In this document: positions 54,096-64,000 of the stretch, piece after piece
Layout of the letters: each line of letters opens with the position of its first letter
Numbering within the stretch: position 1 is the stretch's first letter
DNA from: Cheilinus undulatus
Lineage: Eukaryota; Chordata; Actinopteri; Labriformes; Labridae
Length of the DNA stretch: 64,000 nucleotides
Direction of reading: 5' to 3'
Assembly (NCBI RefSeq): GCF_018320785.1
Contig: NC_054881.1
Location: 30,721,947 to 30,785,946, forward strand
Notes under the pieces: generated by a model
What the model was told of the DNA's origin: nothing
What the model saw: only the letters and a program-made list of their open reading frames with translations
The model's database searches: none
Translations under genes and position numbers: made by a program

Positions 54096-57000
54096 ACATC
54101 AACATCTGCTCTCAGATAAGTAGGAGGTGGTGCACTCTGCCCATTAAGTGTGTAGATCTGCCTGGTTCTGCTCATCAAGTCAGAGAAGAATAAGCAGAAG
54201 ACCAGGTCACTCTGTTATACTACTTTTACCACCACTGTAGCTGGCAGATTGAGCAAATTCATTCAGCAGCACAAAAAAATCAAATTTCAAAGGTGGTTAA
54301 TATCCAAATCAATGTGATGTCCAAACCAACAAGTACATATACCATTATACCCTAATTTGATGGAGGGCATTTTTGAGTACATTGGGTCTGCAGATTGTTT
54401 GATTGATATCTGTACCAGTTGCAGCTCAAGGACAGCCTGGTTTAAGACATTGGAAATGTTGCTTTGTTGTCTGTATTTCCCCCAGTGTCTGGATGGGTCT
54501 TAGATGCGTAAATGCAGAGTTTATTAACCCAGGAGTTTGACAGTCAAATGGAGGTTTGAGTCACTGATGTTCCAAACACCCTTTACACCTTCATAATCAA
54601 ACAGGAAACCGGCTTTTAGTGGACTTTCACCTTGATTTGCAGGCATGAATGTGTGTATAATCATAATGGCATGAAAATGAGGAAGGCAGAATCAGCAGTC
54701 TGACTGAATACATAACCACTAAAAATGTGCATTCAAGTCGAAAGAAAGGGAAAAGTCCATTCATGCATCCAGTCACAGTGAGGAAGTTACAGTTTATTAT
54801 GATGTGCATGTAGGGAATTATAAGCTGCACAACTGTGAATAGAATTAAACCAGTTTTGACCTACTATACTGAGACCTGAAGGGTAACAGTTGTAATATCA
54901 AGGATATAAATGGTAAGAAATGTGACATAGCAAGGGAAGTTAGATCCTGAACAATCTTAGCTGGCTAATTTTAAATGCCCTTTTCCTTTGTTTTCCTTCA
55001 GTTTTGGCTTTTTTTTTACATTCACAGAATATTTTTCAAAACCTGTGCTACAAACAGTTAAAATGTTGGCTTTTAATAATCATGCAGGCGCCTTAATAAT
55101 CACAACCACAAATGAGTAGAGTAAGAAGCCTGCAAGAATAAAACAGGTGTGTCATTATTCCGTGGAACATGGGTTGGAATTGCCATGAGAGGAGTTGAAG
55201 TACCTCTGACAAAGATGCTGTGGAGATGGCCTTCATTTAAGTGTTAAAAATAAATCCCTGAATGTATTTTTAAAGGATAAAAGGCCTTCTTCTCTACCAC
55301 AAGGTCATAAATGAATGCTTAATGAACAGATGGAGATGCTCTGCAGCTCAAAGTGTACATCAAGAATCCAGCGCCTCAGGCTGCGTCTGAAAGACAAGAC
55401 TGAGCTGTGCTCTCTGAAGCCTTTTGTGTGTTCTGCTGTGTTTTTTCACCCGGTGTTTCTTACTGTTTTTTTTTCCTGTTAGAGAGCTAGTTGTGAATGC
55501 CTTTGGGATGACTCAGGCGGAAATGTATGTGTGTGCACTTGCTTGTAGTGTTTGCGTCTTTAAGTGCGTGTGTTGAGTACCTGTGCTCAGACTAAATCGC
55601 TGTTGGCTGAGCCCAGAGCTCTCCTGGATCTACTCGGTGCTCCACAGGGCGGCAGATCTTACACACAGTCTGATGCCTACACTTACAATAAATAAATAAC
55701 TGGAGCTGATTTGAAGTTAAGCATCTGCTGCCATTTACCTGCTTTTTTTGTTAATGGTTTTTGAGCACAGGTCTAGTTGTTAATGAGACAAGAGTGATTT
55801 AGTGTGTAAATGTTTTGAAACATATATTTTTAAAAATTAAAGCAAGTATTTTTTTGTCTTCTGTTTGTACCTATTGTTTGAATATTGAAGTAAAATGTTA
55901 ACATGGCTAAAATTTTCTTCTAAATAGGGTTATACTACATACCTCCTGGTCCTGAAATGTCCCAGTTAATACTGTTTGTCTCAAGACACTTTCAGCATAT
56001 CAAGGCCGAGCCTGGATCTTGACTGAATTAAGACCTCCCCATTCTTACAACACTGACAGCTCAGTCTTAAAGAACTCTGCAGGGTTGTAAATAAGATCAG
56101 AGTGAGTGAAAGGGACATAGTAAATGCCCACCGACTAGAAATCTCTGTTTGTAACCAATGTGCAGGAGGGGGGATGTGACTACTGTAGACAACCACCCAC
56201 CCTGCTTCCCTCAGGGGTAATTTAATCTTAGCGTTTGGTCTACTGTTGACCCCGTGACCCCAGCACCCGCCGGATGCAGGTAATACTCCTAATGGGGCTC
56301 GTTAGGGACACGTCTTGGGCTGCACAGCTGGGACGGTGCCACTGGGAGCTAATGGGATTGACAAGGAGGGAATTGGTCTGGGCCGGGGTTTTTTAACCTT
56401 GTATGAGAGCTTATCCTTCTCCTTAGGTCACACATTTCTTTTAGCTCTAACATTTTAGGTATTCGTGCAGCTTGCATTAACATTTCCTTGTAGTTTGCCT
56501 TTGTCATTTCATTAGAGAATGAAAGTAGCATTGGTCTTAGCCTATTGGTGAAACTGGCAAAATGTGCCAGGATGTCAGGGTATGGCGTGGAAGATGAATT
56601 ATTAAATGGTTTAAGAATTAACTTTAATTTACCTAACTTATTTTGGTTTCTTGACTGGAAGGGGTGCCCAGAGTGGTGCCTCAAGACTGTGCTTGTACCA
56701 TTGGGAGCTGAATGCTTATTTCCTTTACGCTGATGCATTTTTTTGAAGTTTTTGACATTTTTACGTTACTGCCATCATTTACAGTCTAATGATGCCCACA
56801 TGCAAAAAACTTAGAGGTTGTTTTTATTTTTAAATATCTATCTTTACAATGCCGGATTCAGTTTAAATGTTTATGTTTTCAACCAGAAAATTAATAGGAA
56901 GCAAGAAGTTTTCATCTGTTGGTGCAGTGCAGAGTATTTGTTAGCTTGAGATTGTAAAATCAGGGTAATAGCGCTGATTTTTGTGTCATTTCCCCTTTAA

Positions 57001-57227
57001 CATTGTAAAACTGTGCATCTATGAGCAGCAAATCACTCCTGTTTTGTCACCATTGAAGCTTCTGCTGCACAGCAGTTGGAATCTGTTAATGATAAACATG
57101 TAGGCCTTTGTAACACTTACACAATTCTAATGTATGTCAAAGTTTTTCAATCACATGCTAACAAGCAGGAAACAAGAAATGAGGGGACTAAATTTATTAG
57201 CTGGGCCTGTTGAGGACATTCACAGAT
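54096..57227 (+). other. vav2: vav2 intron 1, unannotated part
   Basis: No exon or clear repeat. A 129-codon minus-strand frame at 56,349-56,738 has no recognisable motif and is probably chance in an AT-rich stretch. Confidence 0.5.
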
Positions 57228-57622
57228 GTCTCTTTTCCACTTTGACTTTTGGATGTTCCAATCCAAACCAAGCTGTGCGGATTTGCTTTTTCATCACCAG
57301 TTTGGCCTCCCCGGGCTATGCCAAGCCACGCCCAGAATGGTCCTGCTCTAGAGCAGGGTTCAAGCATGGCCACCCTGCCCTGAATCGTTTTAAGGTGATG
57401 TCACAGCGGTTCATCATCATTCATGAACACTTTGCAGATGTGTTTAAGTAGCAACCGCTGCACCAAACTTTGAAATACCTGCTGGATTATACAGATATAG
57501 CCCATAGAAGAAGAATAAGCTTTGAAGTGGAAACAATGGCCAATTCTTGAACAAAACAGTGCTTTCTGAAGTGCAGCTATATAACACCAAGAGCCGAGCC
57601 AAGCCACTCAATGTAATGGAAA
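57228..57622. mobile_element. MITE with GAGCCGAGCC end
   Basis: The left part shares tttcatcaccagtttggcc (57,290) with the MITE at 34 kb. The right end carries agagccgagccaagccact followed by aatgtaatggaaagccccaa. It abuts the Tc1 relic at 57,623 and is probably inserted at its edge. Boundaries are approximate. Confidence 0.5.
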
Positions 57623-58195
57623 GCCCCAAGAGCTTCCTTAAGCCACTCTTGTGTTGTCTTGACTGTGTGCTTAGGGTCATTGTCATGTTGGAAGATTCAC
57701 CTTCATCCCAGTCTGGGGTCCTGAGGAAGGCACGACAGGTTATATTGATGATGTCTCTGTACTTTGCTCCATTCAGCTTTCCCTCAACCCTGACCAGTCT
57801 CCCAGTCCATGCTGCTGAAGAACATCCCCACAGCATGATGCTGCCACCAGCATGCTTCACTGTTAGGATGACACTGGGCAGGTGATGAGCACTTCCTGGT
57901 TTCCTCTAGACATAATGTTTAAAATTGAGGCCTAACGGTTCAGTGTTAGCTTCATCAGACAAGAGAATCTAGTTTCTCACAGTCTGAGTCCTTCAGGTGC
58001 TTTTCTGCAAACTCCAAGCAGGCTCTCATTTGTTTTGCATTGAAGAGACATTTCCATCTAGCCACTCTGCCATAAAGCCCAGATCAGTGGAGGGCTGCAG
58101 TGATGGTTATCCTTCTGAAGCTTTGTCCCATCCTCACACAGGATTTTTGGAGCTCAGTCAGGGTGACTATCGGCTCTTGTTTTCCTGTCACCAGT
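57623..58195 (-). mobile_element. Tc1-like transposon relic
   Basis: The minus-strand frame 57,444-57,860 contains [20 protein letters not shown] and [17 protein letters not shown], the catalytic-core region of a Tc1 transposase. Downstream to 58,195 the text (gtggagggctgcagtgatgg, cacacaggatttttggagct) is Tc1 body sequence as recalled. Many breaks; a different subfamily from the 49.8-kb copy. Confidence 0.75.
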
Positions 58196-58359
58196 TATGA
58201 AACTAGTGAGAAAAAATGTATCAGATTAAAAGGAATGGTATGGAAAAATAACAGTTTGTAGAATGAATAATTAATGTCCCTTTAATCCCAGAGGAAACAT
58301 CAGAGGACACAGCATCGATCAATAACCTCCACTGTGGGTTTGTACCTCTTTCCATATCA

Positions 58360-58480
58360 AGCTAAGGTTGCATAGTGGCGCAACGAGCGGTATTCCCAGA
58401 GCTGGGAGGAATTCAGTGTCCTGTCCAAGGTCACTTCATTCAGATGGATGCCTCACAGGAAGGAGCTTGAACTTTGTCAA
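58360..58480. repeat. SINE-like fragment
   Basis: The phrase cagtgtcctgtccaaggtca followed by cttcattcagatgg resembles the body of common fish tRNA-SINEs (consensus as recalled: cagtgtccttgggcaagaca). No B-box preserved. Confidence 0.35.
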
Positions 58481-60069
58481 GTTGAAGGACAATGCCAGTA
58501 TCCTCCATTTCTAAAAATAAACATTCCTTCAGAGACAAAAGTAGGACAGACAGACATTTCCGTCCAGCTGCTTCTCTTCAAGTTATCACATTTTCTTGTA
58601 AGCTGAATATAAATTTATCTTAAGCTTATCTCTTGTTGCACAGGAATTTCCTTAATGGCTCCCATGTTTCCCCACTTGTATCTTTTCATTATTGTTCCAT
58701 CCAGCAGAAGATGCAGGGAGTGATGCAGGAAGAAGATGCAAGGAGAAAGGAATCCAGGGTGCTTTTTTTCTGTCAACAAGATGACCTTTAATCTAAAGCT
58801 GTACCTGAAGTGTTGCTGTTTGTGATGATGAGAGCACAGCCGGACTAGCTGTCAGGTCTGTTTTACATTCCTGTTTTTGTGAGTGTTTTAATTTTTTATA
58901 CCTCAGCGTTACCTGTTTTGGCAATGTAGTGGCAATACATTCAGAGCACAGGAACAATTAATAACATGGTACACATCTATGGGAATCAAAACATGACTTT
59001 TCTTACTGACTTTAAACCAGTACTCTCTAAAAGGCTCCACAAACAATTCTGCTTTGATCCCTTAAATCTCCAGTTTAAACCCTGACAAAAGCCTCCTGCT
59101 GATATCAAAGTGTGAACATTTTGATCTCTCTTCTCAAGTCCCTCTTAACAATCTGGTATGATGAAAAAACAAAAAGTACATAGTGAAACTTGTATTGATT
59201 TTTCTTTCTGAATAGGATTTGAAACCCTATAGGAACAATCTGAACTTTTGTAAAAAACCTGCACAACAGTTTGAAAGACTCCTGAGAACCGTCTGCTGTA
59301 CAGGAAGAGAAGTCACTTCAACATCACACGATTGCAGGAGTTTATGGACCAGGACAGAGACCAAAGTTCAATTTATAATTTACAAATTGCATTTTTTTTT
59401 CCTGCTTCCTTTTTGTTTTATTGTCTTTGGGTTGCAAAGAGACAAGGAAGTCTGACTTTAAAAAATACACATTCTTTGAAGTAAACCTGAACTTTACACT
59501 TCATGTTGGCTGTGTTGGTTTTATGCAAGTGCTTTTTGATAATATGACATCAGGTTCAAGGTAACTTCTGATCCTCATCACTGCAGCTGGCTTCTGTCTT
59601 CTTTATGTTTACTGCACAATAAAGATGTCAGAGTTTGGGTTCCAAACCAAAAATGGATCCACATTGCCTCTAAAGATCAGTGATTTCAAAATATCCTGTA
59701 TTTAAAACCTCAATAAGATGCATATTTAAAATGTGCTGTCTGTATATATTTAAAGGAAGCTATGAAAATCAGATTAAAATAAGCACATCTGAGCTTGAGT
59801 TAAGATGAGGCTTCCATTTGGAAAAAGTACAGATCTACAGAGATTTTGATTTTATTTGTAAAGGGACCATGTACAGCATTAAACATAGGTGTTATCATGT
59901 GACACATTATACCAGAATTAGCTTAAAACTAATATACAGTTGTAGTCCCTTGGAAGGTCAAAGTTAAAACGCCACGGTAATCTTCACTCAAACCTTCACT
60001 TGACCAAAAGCTGACATGAGTGAGAGCAAGAAAGCATTGTTTCAATTGGATAATTATTAGGGAGCCAAT
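58481..60069 (+). other. vav2: vav2 intron 1, unannotated part
   Basis: Nothing recognised beyond AT-rich intron sequence. AATAAA-type words occur but have no gene context. Confidence 0.5.
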
Positions 60070-61221
60070 CAAGGGTTGACCGATGCCGTTTTTTCTGGGC
60101 CAATATTGTTATCGTTTATTAGTAGTGCATGAGACCGACATTTGGAATCATTATGCATTTCTTATGGCAAACAGAATGTATTTAATGTGAAAAATGTAAA
60201 ACTGCATTTAAAAAAAATTAGGAATATAAACAATTTGGCATTAGTGCTGTCAACATGAGACACAGCACAGACCAACACAGTAGCAGCAGGAAACAGGAAG
60301 TGATGGCATGCACTTCCTCAGTCAAACAGTGTTGTGGGCTGAACATTAGGAGAGAGAGTGGAGAGTGAAAACAAAGTCAGAAGGGAAGACACGCCTTGCA
60401 TTGGGTAGCACACCTTTTGATTAATTAACGAGAAAAGCACTCCGAGAGCGCAGACCTCCGCCATTATCCCTATCTCCCGATAGTGAAGAATCCTTTAAGA
60501 AATTCCTGGATCTGTCCCAATGTGCCCCCCACCACAGCATTCACCAATTACTCCCTCCCCGGTGGGGTGGAAACACAGTGAGGCATTGAGTGGGGATTGG
60601 CTTCGCTACAGGTGCCAACAGATGCACCATGGTCTCACCGGACGACTGGAAGTCATAGCAGAGGGTGAATATTCCTCTGTTCCTCCCATCATTGTGAGTA
60701 TTCTCGCTACGGTTCGCTGTCTTTCTCTCTGTTACACTCCGATTCGTCCCTTTGACTGGGCGTGCATCTTTCAAACTCTTTAAACTCCAAAACTTTGAAT
60801 AGAAACACACCCAAAAACTGCTGCTTTATTGAAGTTACTCATATCCGCCATCTCCTAGTGTAAAGTGGTAACAGCACAAACCTCTGCCATTAGCCCTATC
60901 CCTCAATAGTACAGAATCCTTTAAAGAATTCCTGGATCCAGACGGTGATCCGGATCAGTACCAAAATCTAATCAGTTCTTCCCTATGCCATTTCTGACAT
61001 TTCCTGAAAATTCCATCAAAATCCGTCCACAACTTTATGAGTTATGTTGCTAACAAACTAACAAACAAACTAACCGATGACCAATCCCACCCGATCATAT
61101 AACCTCCTTGGCGGAGGTAATGAAACTATTATTGTAAAATAAAATGCAGATATGATTATTGTAAAAAATGCCAAATTTAGGTAACCAATAGTTGGCCATG
61201 TCGACCATTGGTCTACCCCTA
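60070..61221. mobile_element. Non-autonomous DNA transposon copy 2 (same family as 344-1161), carrying a nested repeat
   Basis: Left end aagggttgaccgatgccg and right-end inverse taggggtagaccaatggtcg. Colinear with copy 1 over the left 300 bp, but lacking the CAGTGTTAA insertion. A second repeat (about 60,438-61,125) is nested in it. Confidence 0.65.
60438..61125 (+). mobile_element. LINE 3'-end-like repeat with internal direct repeats
   Basis: Two diverged direct copies of ctccgccattatccctatct...gaatcctttaagaaattcctggat start near 60,459 and 60,883, about 425 bp apart. The second continues through atccgtccacaactttatga and the repeat aactaacaaacaaactaa, ending cctccttggcggaggtaat. This ending is recalled as the 3' end of a fish LINE (possibly RTE type). 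No ORF. Confidence 0.5.
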
Positions 61222-61224
61222 GGA

Positions 61225-61336
61225 CCTGTAACCTGACACGTCAGATGGATTGTTTCACACATCTATCTGGAAAGCCTTCGATATACAGACAGTGAGAAAC
61301 AAGTTAACAGGCATATCCATCTGCTTTGCAAGGTTA
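61225..61336. mobile_element. Short deletion derivative of the CAGATGGAT MITE
   Basis: About 110 bp: the left end gtaacctgacacgtcagatggat with an internal hairpin, and the right end catctgctttgcaaggttat. Both ends match the element at 27,050-27,602 in reverse orientation, with its ~440-bp interior missing. It begins immediately after copy 2 of the 60-kb element. Confidence 0.7.
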
Positions 61337-61934
61337 TAGGACCATGCATTCATGTGGTTTAGAATACATGAATTCAGACAGCTTTTGGCCTGACTGCATC
61401 ATCGCAGCTTATCATCAAATGTCAGGCCACAATATGAGAGTCAGGAACAAAAACATGTCCAAGACGCCCCACCACCACCATGATTCAACAAGACTGACAT
61501 GTCAGAATTATGTTTGCATTTTTGTCTAGTTTTACACCCTTAGTGATGTCAATGATTCCCTGACATTTACCTATAGGAGAGCATTTGCTCCTCGTATCAT
61601 CATTTACCAGAGTGACACTATACAGGACCCCCCTTTTTCTTCCCCTTGGGATTCATGTATGCGTACAGTAAAGCTGAGCTAATTTTCTTTACATGCTATT
61701 ACATTCCTACCTCAGGTTCTATTCTGTTTGGGAAGAGTTCATAATTGATTTTTGTATATTTTTTCTTGTCAGTTGTAGACTTTTGCTGCATAGTTTGACA
61801 TGGTGCCGTTGTGAGAGACCAAACAATTTGTGTAGTCTGAGCCGGCCTTTAGACATTGTGCAGGAGTTTGCATGCACTATTATGGAATTAACAGAGTGAG
61901 ATTTTATCAAATGCAAAGGATTATTTGCATTTGA

Positions 61935-62430
61935 TAAAAGTCAAAGTTAGTAGATGCACCTTTGGCTGCAATCACAGCACTGAGTCTGTGTGGATTGGTC
62001 TCAATCAGGTGCATCTGGGCACTGCCGTTTTGCTTAATTCTTCTTTGTAAAACTGCTCAAGCTCTGTCAGGCTGTATGGGGATGGGGATGAGTGAATAGG
62101 CCTTTTTAAGCCCAGCCACAAATTATTTATTAGATTGAGGTCTGGGCTTTGACTGGGCCACTCCAGAACATTCACCTTGTTGTCTTCAAACAATTTCTGT
62201 GTAGCTTTTGCTGTATGCTTCAGGTAAATGTCTTGCTGGAAAATAAATCTTCTCCCAAGTCGGGTTCTCTTGCAGACTGAATAAGATTATCTTACAGGGT
62301 TTTCCTATATTTTGCCACATTCATTTTACCTTCTACCTTTACAAGCCTTGCAGGGACGGCTGCTTAGAAGCATCTGCATAGCATGATGCTGCCACCACCA
62401 TTCTTCACAGTGGTGATGGTGTGTTTGTGG
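61935..62430 (-). mobile_element. Tc1-like transposon relic
   Basis: The - strand frame 62,005-62,193 contains NVLEWPSQSPDLNLINNLWL, the conserved third-acid region of the Tc1 DDE domain (PDLN.I..LW; here NN replaces the usual catalytic E). Further on, text near 62,340-62,420 corresponds to the GCFSA core region with frame breaks. N-terminal part missing. Confidence 0.75.
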
Positions 62431-64000
62431 TGATGTGATTGGACTTAACAAAACAAAATTGATTGAATGCTTGGGATTATTTGTAAGTCATGTATATACT
62501 TAACTTCAGTAACCTGCTGACTAGACTTTCTGCGAATACTAAATTACTTGCAGTGTCCACTGAGTATATGCCTCTAGTCAATGACTGTATAGGTATTTTT
62601 CTTTTTTTCACTTTTTATTTTGTCAGTTTTGATATTTTTGAAGGAAAACATTGCATGAATGAACGTAGAGTCATAAAGAGAACAACCAGTGGGCCCAGCT
62701 GGAATTTAAATGATAATCATACTGCCAGTATGAAGTCTGATCTTATTTATGGCAGAGCTGACATGCTATCCTGTGTGGTTGTGAGTGGAAATGCTTCATG
62801 GCCCTAAAATCAGGCACTGGTGGATTATTGATGCGTAGCACATTTAAAAAAGCAAACTACAACTGGACTTTTAAAATACATGTTAACATGCTAGTCCTGA
62901 TGAAATTGTAGTAAATTGAATTTAGACATTGATTTGCTCTCTCATGCATACACCACAATCAGACTCAAACTGAATTTGGCATTCTGGGCATGCTCCACAG
63001 TCTCCCTGCTAGATTTGGACCCAGAAGTAGAACAGCATAAAAGTAAACCATACCAGAAGTTGCATTGTCCTCTGCCTTTGGTTAGCATGCATTACATTTT
63101 TGCTAGTGGTAGAGCATGGAGTATGAACATGGTTTACACAGAGCTTGTTAAGGCGAAGGATTCCTGTTGTTAAACTAGCCACCTTACACTGAATTCTAAG
63201 TATTTTCACATTCATAATAACAGTGGAGCATTAAGCTTTGCTGTGTTCACTGCCAAAGCTGTCAGTTCTTAAGGAGATGTCAACACTAAACCTTTAAGCA
63301 TGTATTTGCAGATGGAGACTGGATTGGATCAATTCTACTTGTAACAGTGGAAAAAAAAAAAAAAAAACTGGCGATGTTAGTGTTTCACATTGAAATGATT
63401 GTTCTCTACAAATAAAAGCATGACTTCTAATTTCCACCGCTACACAATGCATACCCTATTGTTATTGATTCCAAATTTAGCATAATGCTGGGAGAACAGA
63501 GAGATGTCAGATGAAGAGGTTTGTCTCTAAATAATGCAGTAAGGTTTCAGCTTTTCTACGCGTTCATTAGTGAGATAACACCTCACTGTCTATATAGGCT
63601 CTCATGATAAAAATAAACACCAGGCTGTAAAAGCATACGGTAAGAGGTGTTATGCTGGAGGACATCTCACAGCTGTAAACAGGGGAACAGTTAAGTAGCA
63701 CTTGTATAATGCAACAGTTGAATGAATCGGATAGCGGTTGAAGTCGATATTCATTAAGTGCAAATGAATGGTCACACATGCACTGCAGCGAGTCGGCCTG
63801 GCTTCCTGCTTGCGTGGTGGGACGAAGAAACAGGAAGTGAATTTGGAATTCAAACAAGGCTGTTTTATGTCTGACTTTAACATACAGTTATTCCTGGCAC
63901 ATGTGAACATTTTGTAACACAAACCACAGCTACCACAAGATGTAATTCCCCTTGTGAAAGAATGTAAACGTACATTTAAGTAGGAGTAATCAATCACTAA
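62431..64000 (+). other. vav2: vav2 intron 1, to the window end
   Basis: Contains an A17 run at 63,351-63,367. No exon or recognised repeat. Frames of about 100 codons at 62,490 and 63,650 have no motif. Confidence 0.5.

Noticed and set aside
56349-56738. 129-codon minus-strand ORF in vav2 intron 1
   Set aside because: No recognisable motif, splice context or neighbour; a chance frame is the simplest reading. A protein search would decide.

Overview
The window is vertebrate nuclear DNA, almost certainly from a ray-finned (teleost) fish. Genes are split by GT-AG introns, intergenic DNA is AT-rich, and many degraded Tc1/mariner, hAT-like and TTAA-flanked elements, LINE 3' ends and tRNA-like SINE fragments of teleost type are present. 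Four genes are recognisable from protein homology. Their linkage (rxra, wdr5, brd3, vav2) matches the conserved block on human 9q34. I cannot name the species.

Layout. (1) 1-11.5 kb: the last two coding exons of retinoid X receptor alpha (+ strand) and a probable long 3' UTR. A mariner copy, itself interrupted by a LINE fragment, lies in the last intron, and a nested hAT pair lies further upstream. (2) 11.5-14.2 kb: the interval between the convergent 3' ends of rxra and wdr5, with one TTAA-flanked MITE and a Tc1 relic. (3) 14.2-23.5 kb: complete wdr5 on the - strand, 13 coding exons giving 333 residues plus a 5' non-coding exon. (4) 23.5-24.06 kb: a head-to-head promoter interval between wdr5 and brd3, with an NRF1-like palindrome and a CTCF-like core. 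(5) 24-36.2 kb: a complete BET-family gene, brd3-like (+ strand), 10 coding exons giving a 547-residue protein with two bromodomains, a coiled-coil motif and an ET domain. Introns 1, 4 and 8 are filled by transposons. (6) 36.2-46.6 kb: gene-free DNA with an hAT-like MITE, a second mariner copy and retroelement fragments. (7) 46.6-48.08 kb: CpG-rich promoter, 5' UTR and first coding exon of vav2 (+ strand). (8) 48.08-64 kb: vav2 intron 1, with three Tc1 relics, a diverged ~630-bp tandem duplication and a nested repeat cluster at 60-61.3 kb.

The genes are nuclear or signalling regulators: RXRA is a ligand-dependent transcription factor, WDR5 the histone H3K4 methyltransferase scaffold, BRD3 an acetyl-histone reader and VAV2 a Rho-family GEF. 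Nothing in the sequence makes them an operon-like unit. The only visible regulatory coupling is the shared wdr5/brd3 promoter interval.

I see no CRISPR array, phage island, rRNA, clear functional tRNA or new multigene system. The points most worth checking are an Asn in place of the BET second-bromodomain His in the brd3-like gene, its shortened basic and C-terminal regions, a nested hAT insertion proven by an empty paralogous site in the same window, a two-copy convergent Tc1 composite filling brd3 intron 8, and the apparent inversion of rxra relative to human gene order. Element family names come from recalled motifs, not database searches.
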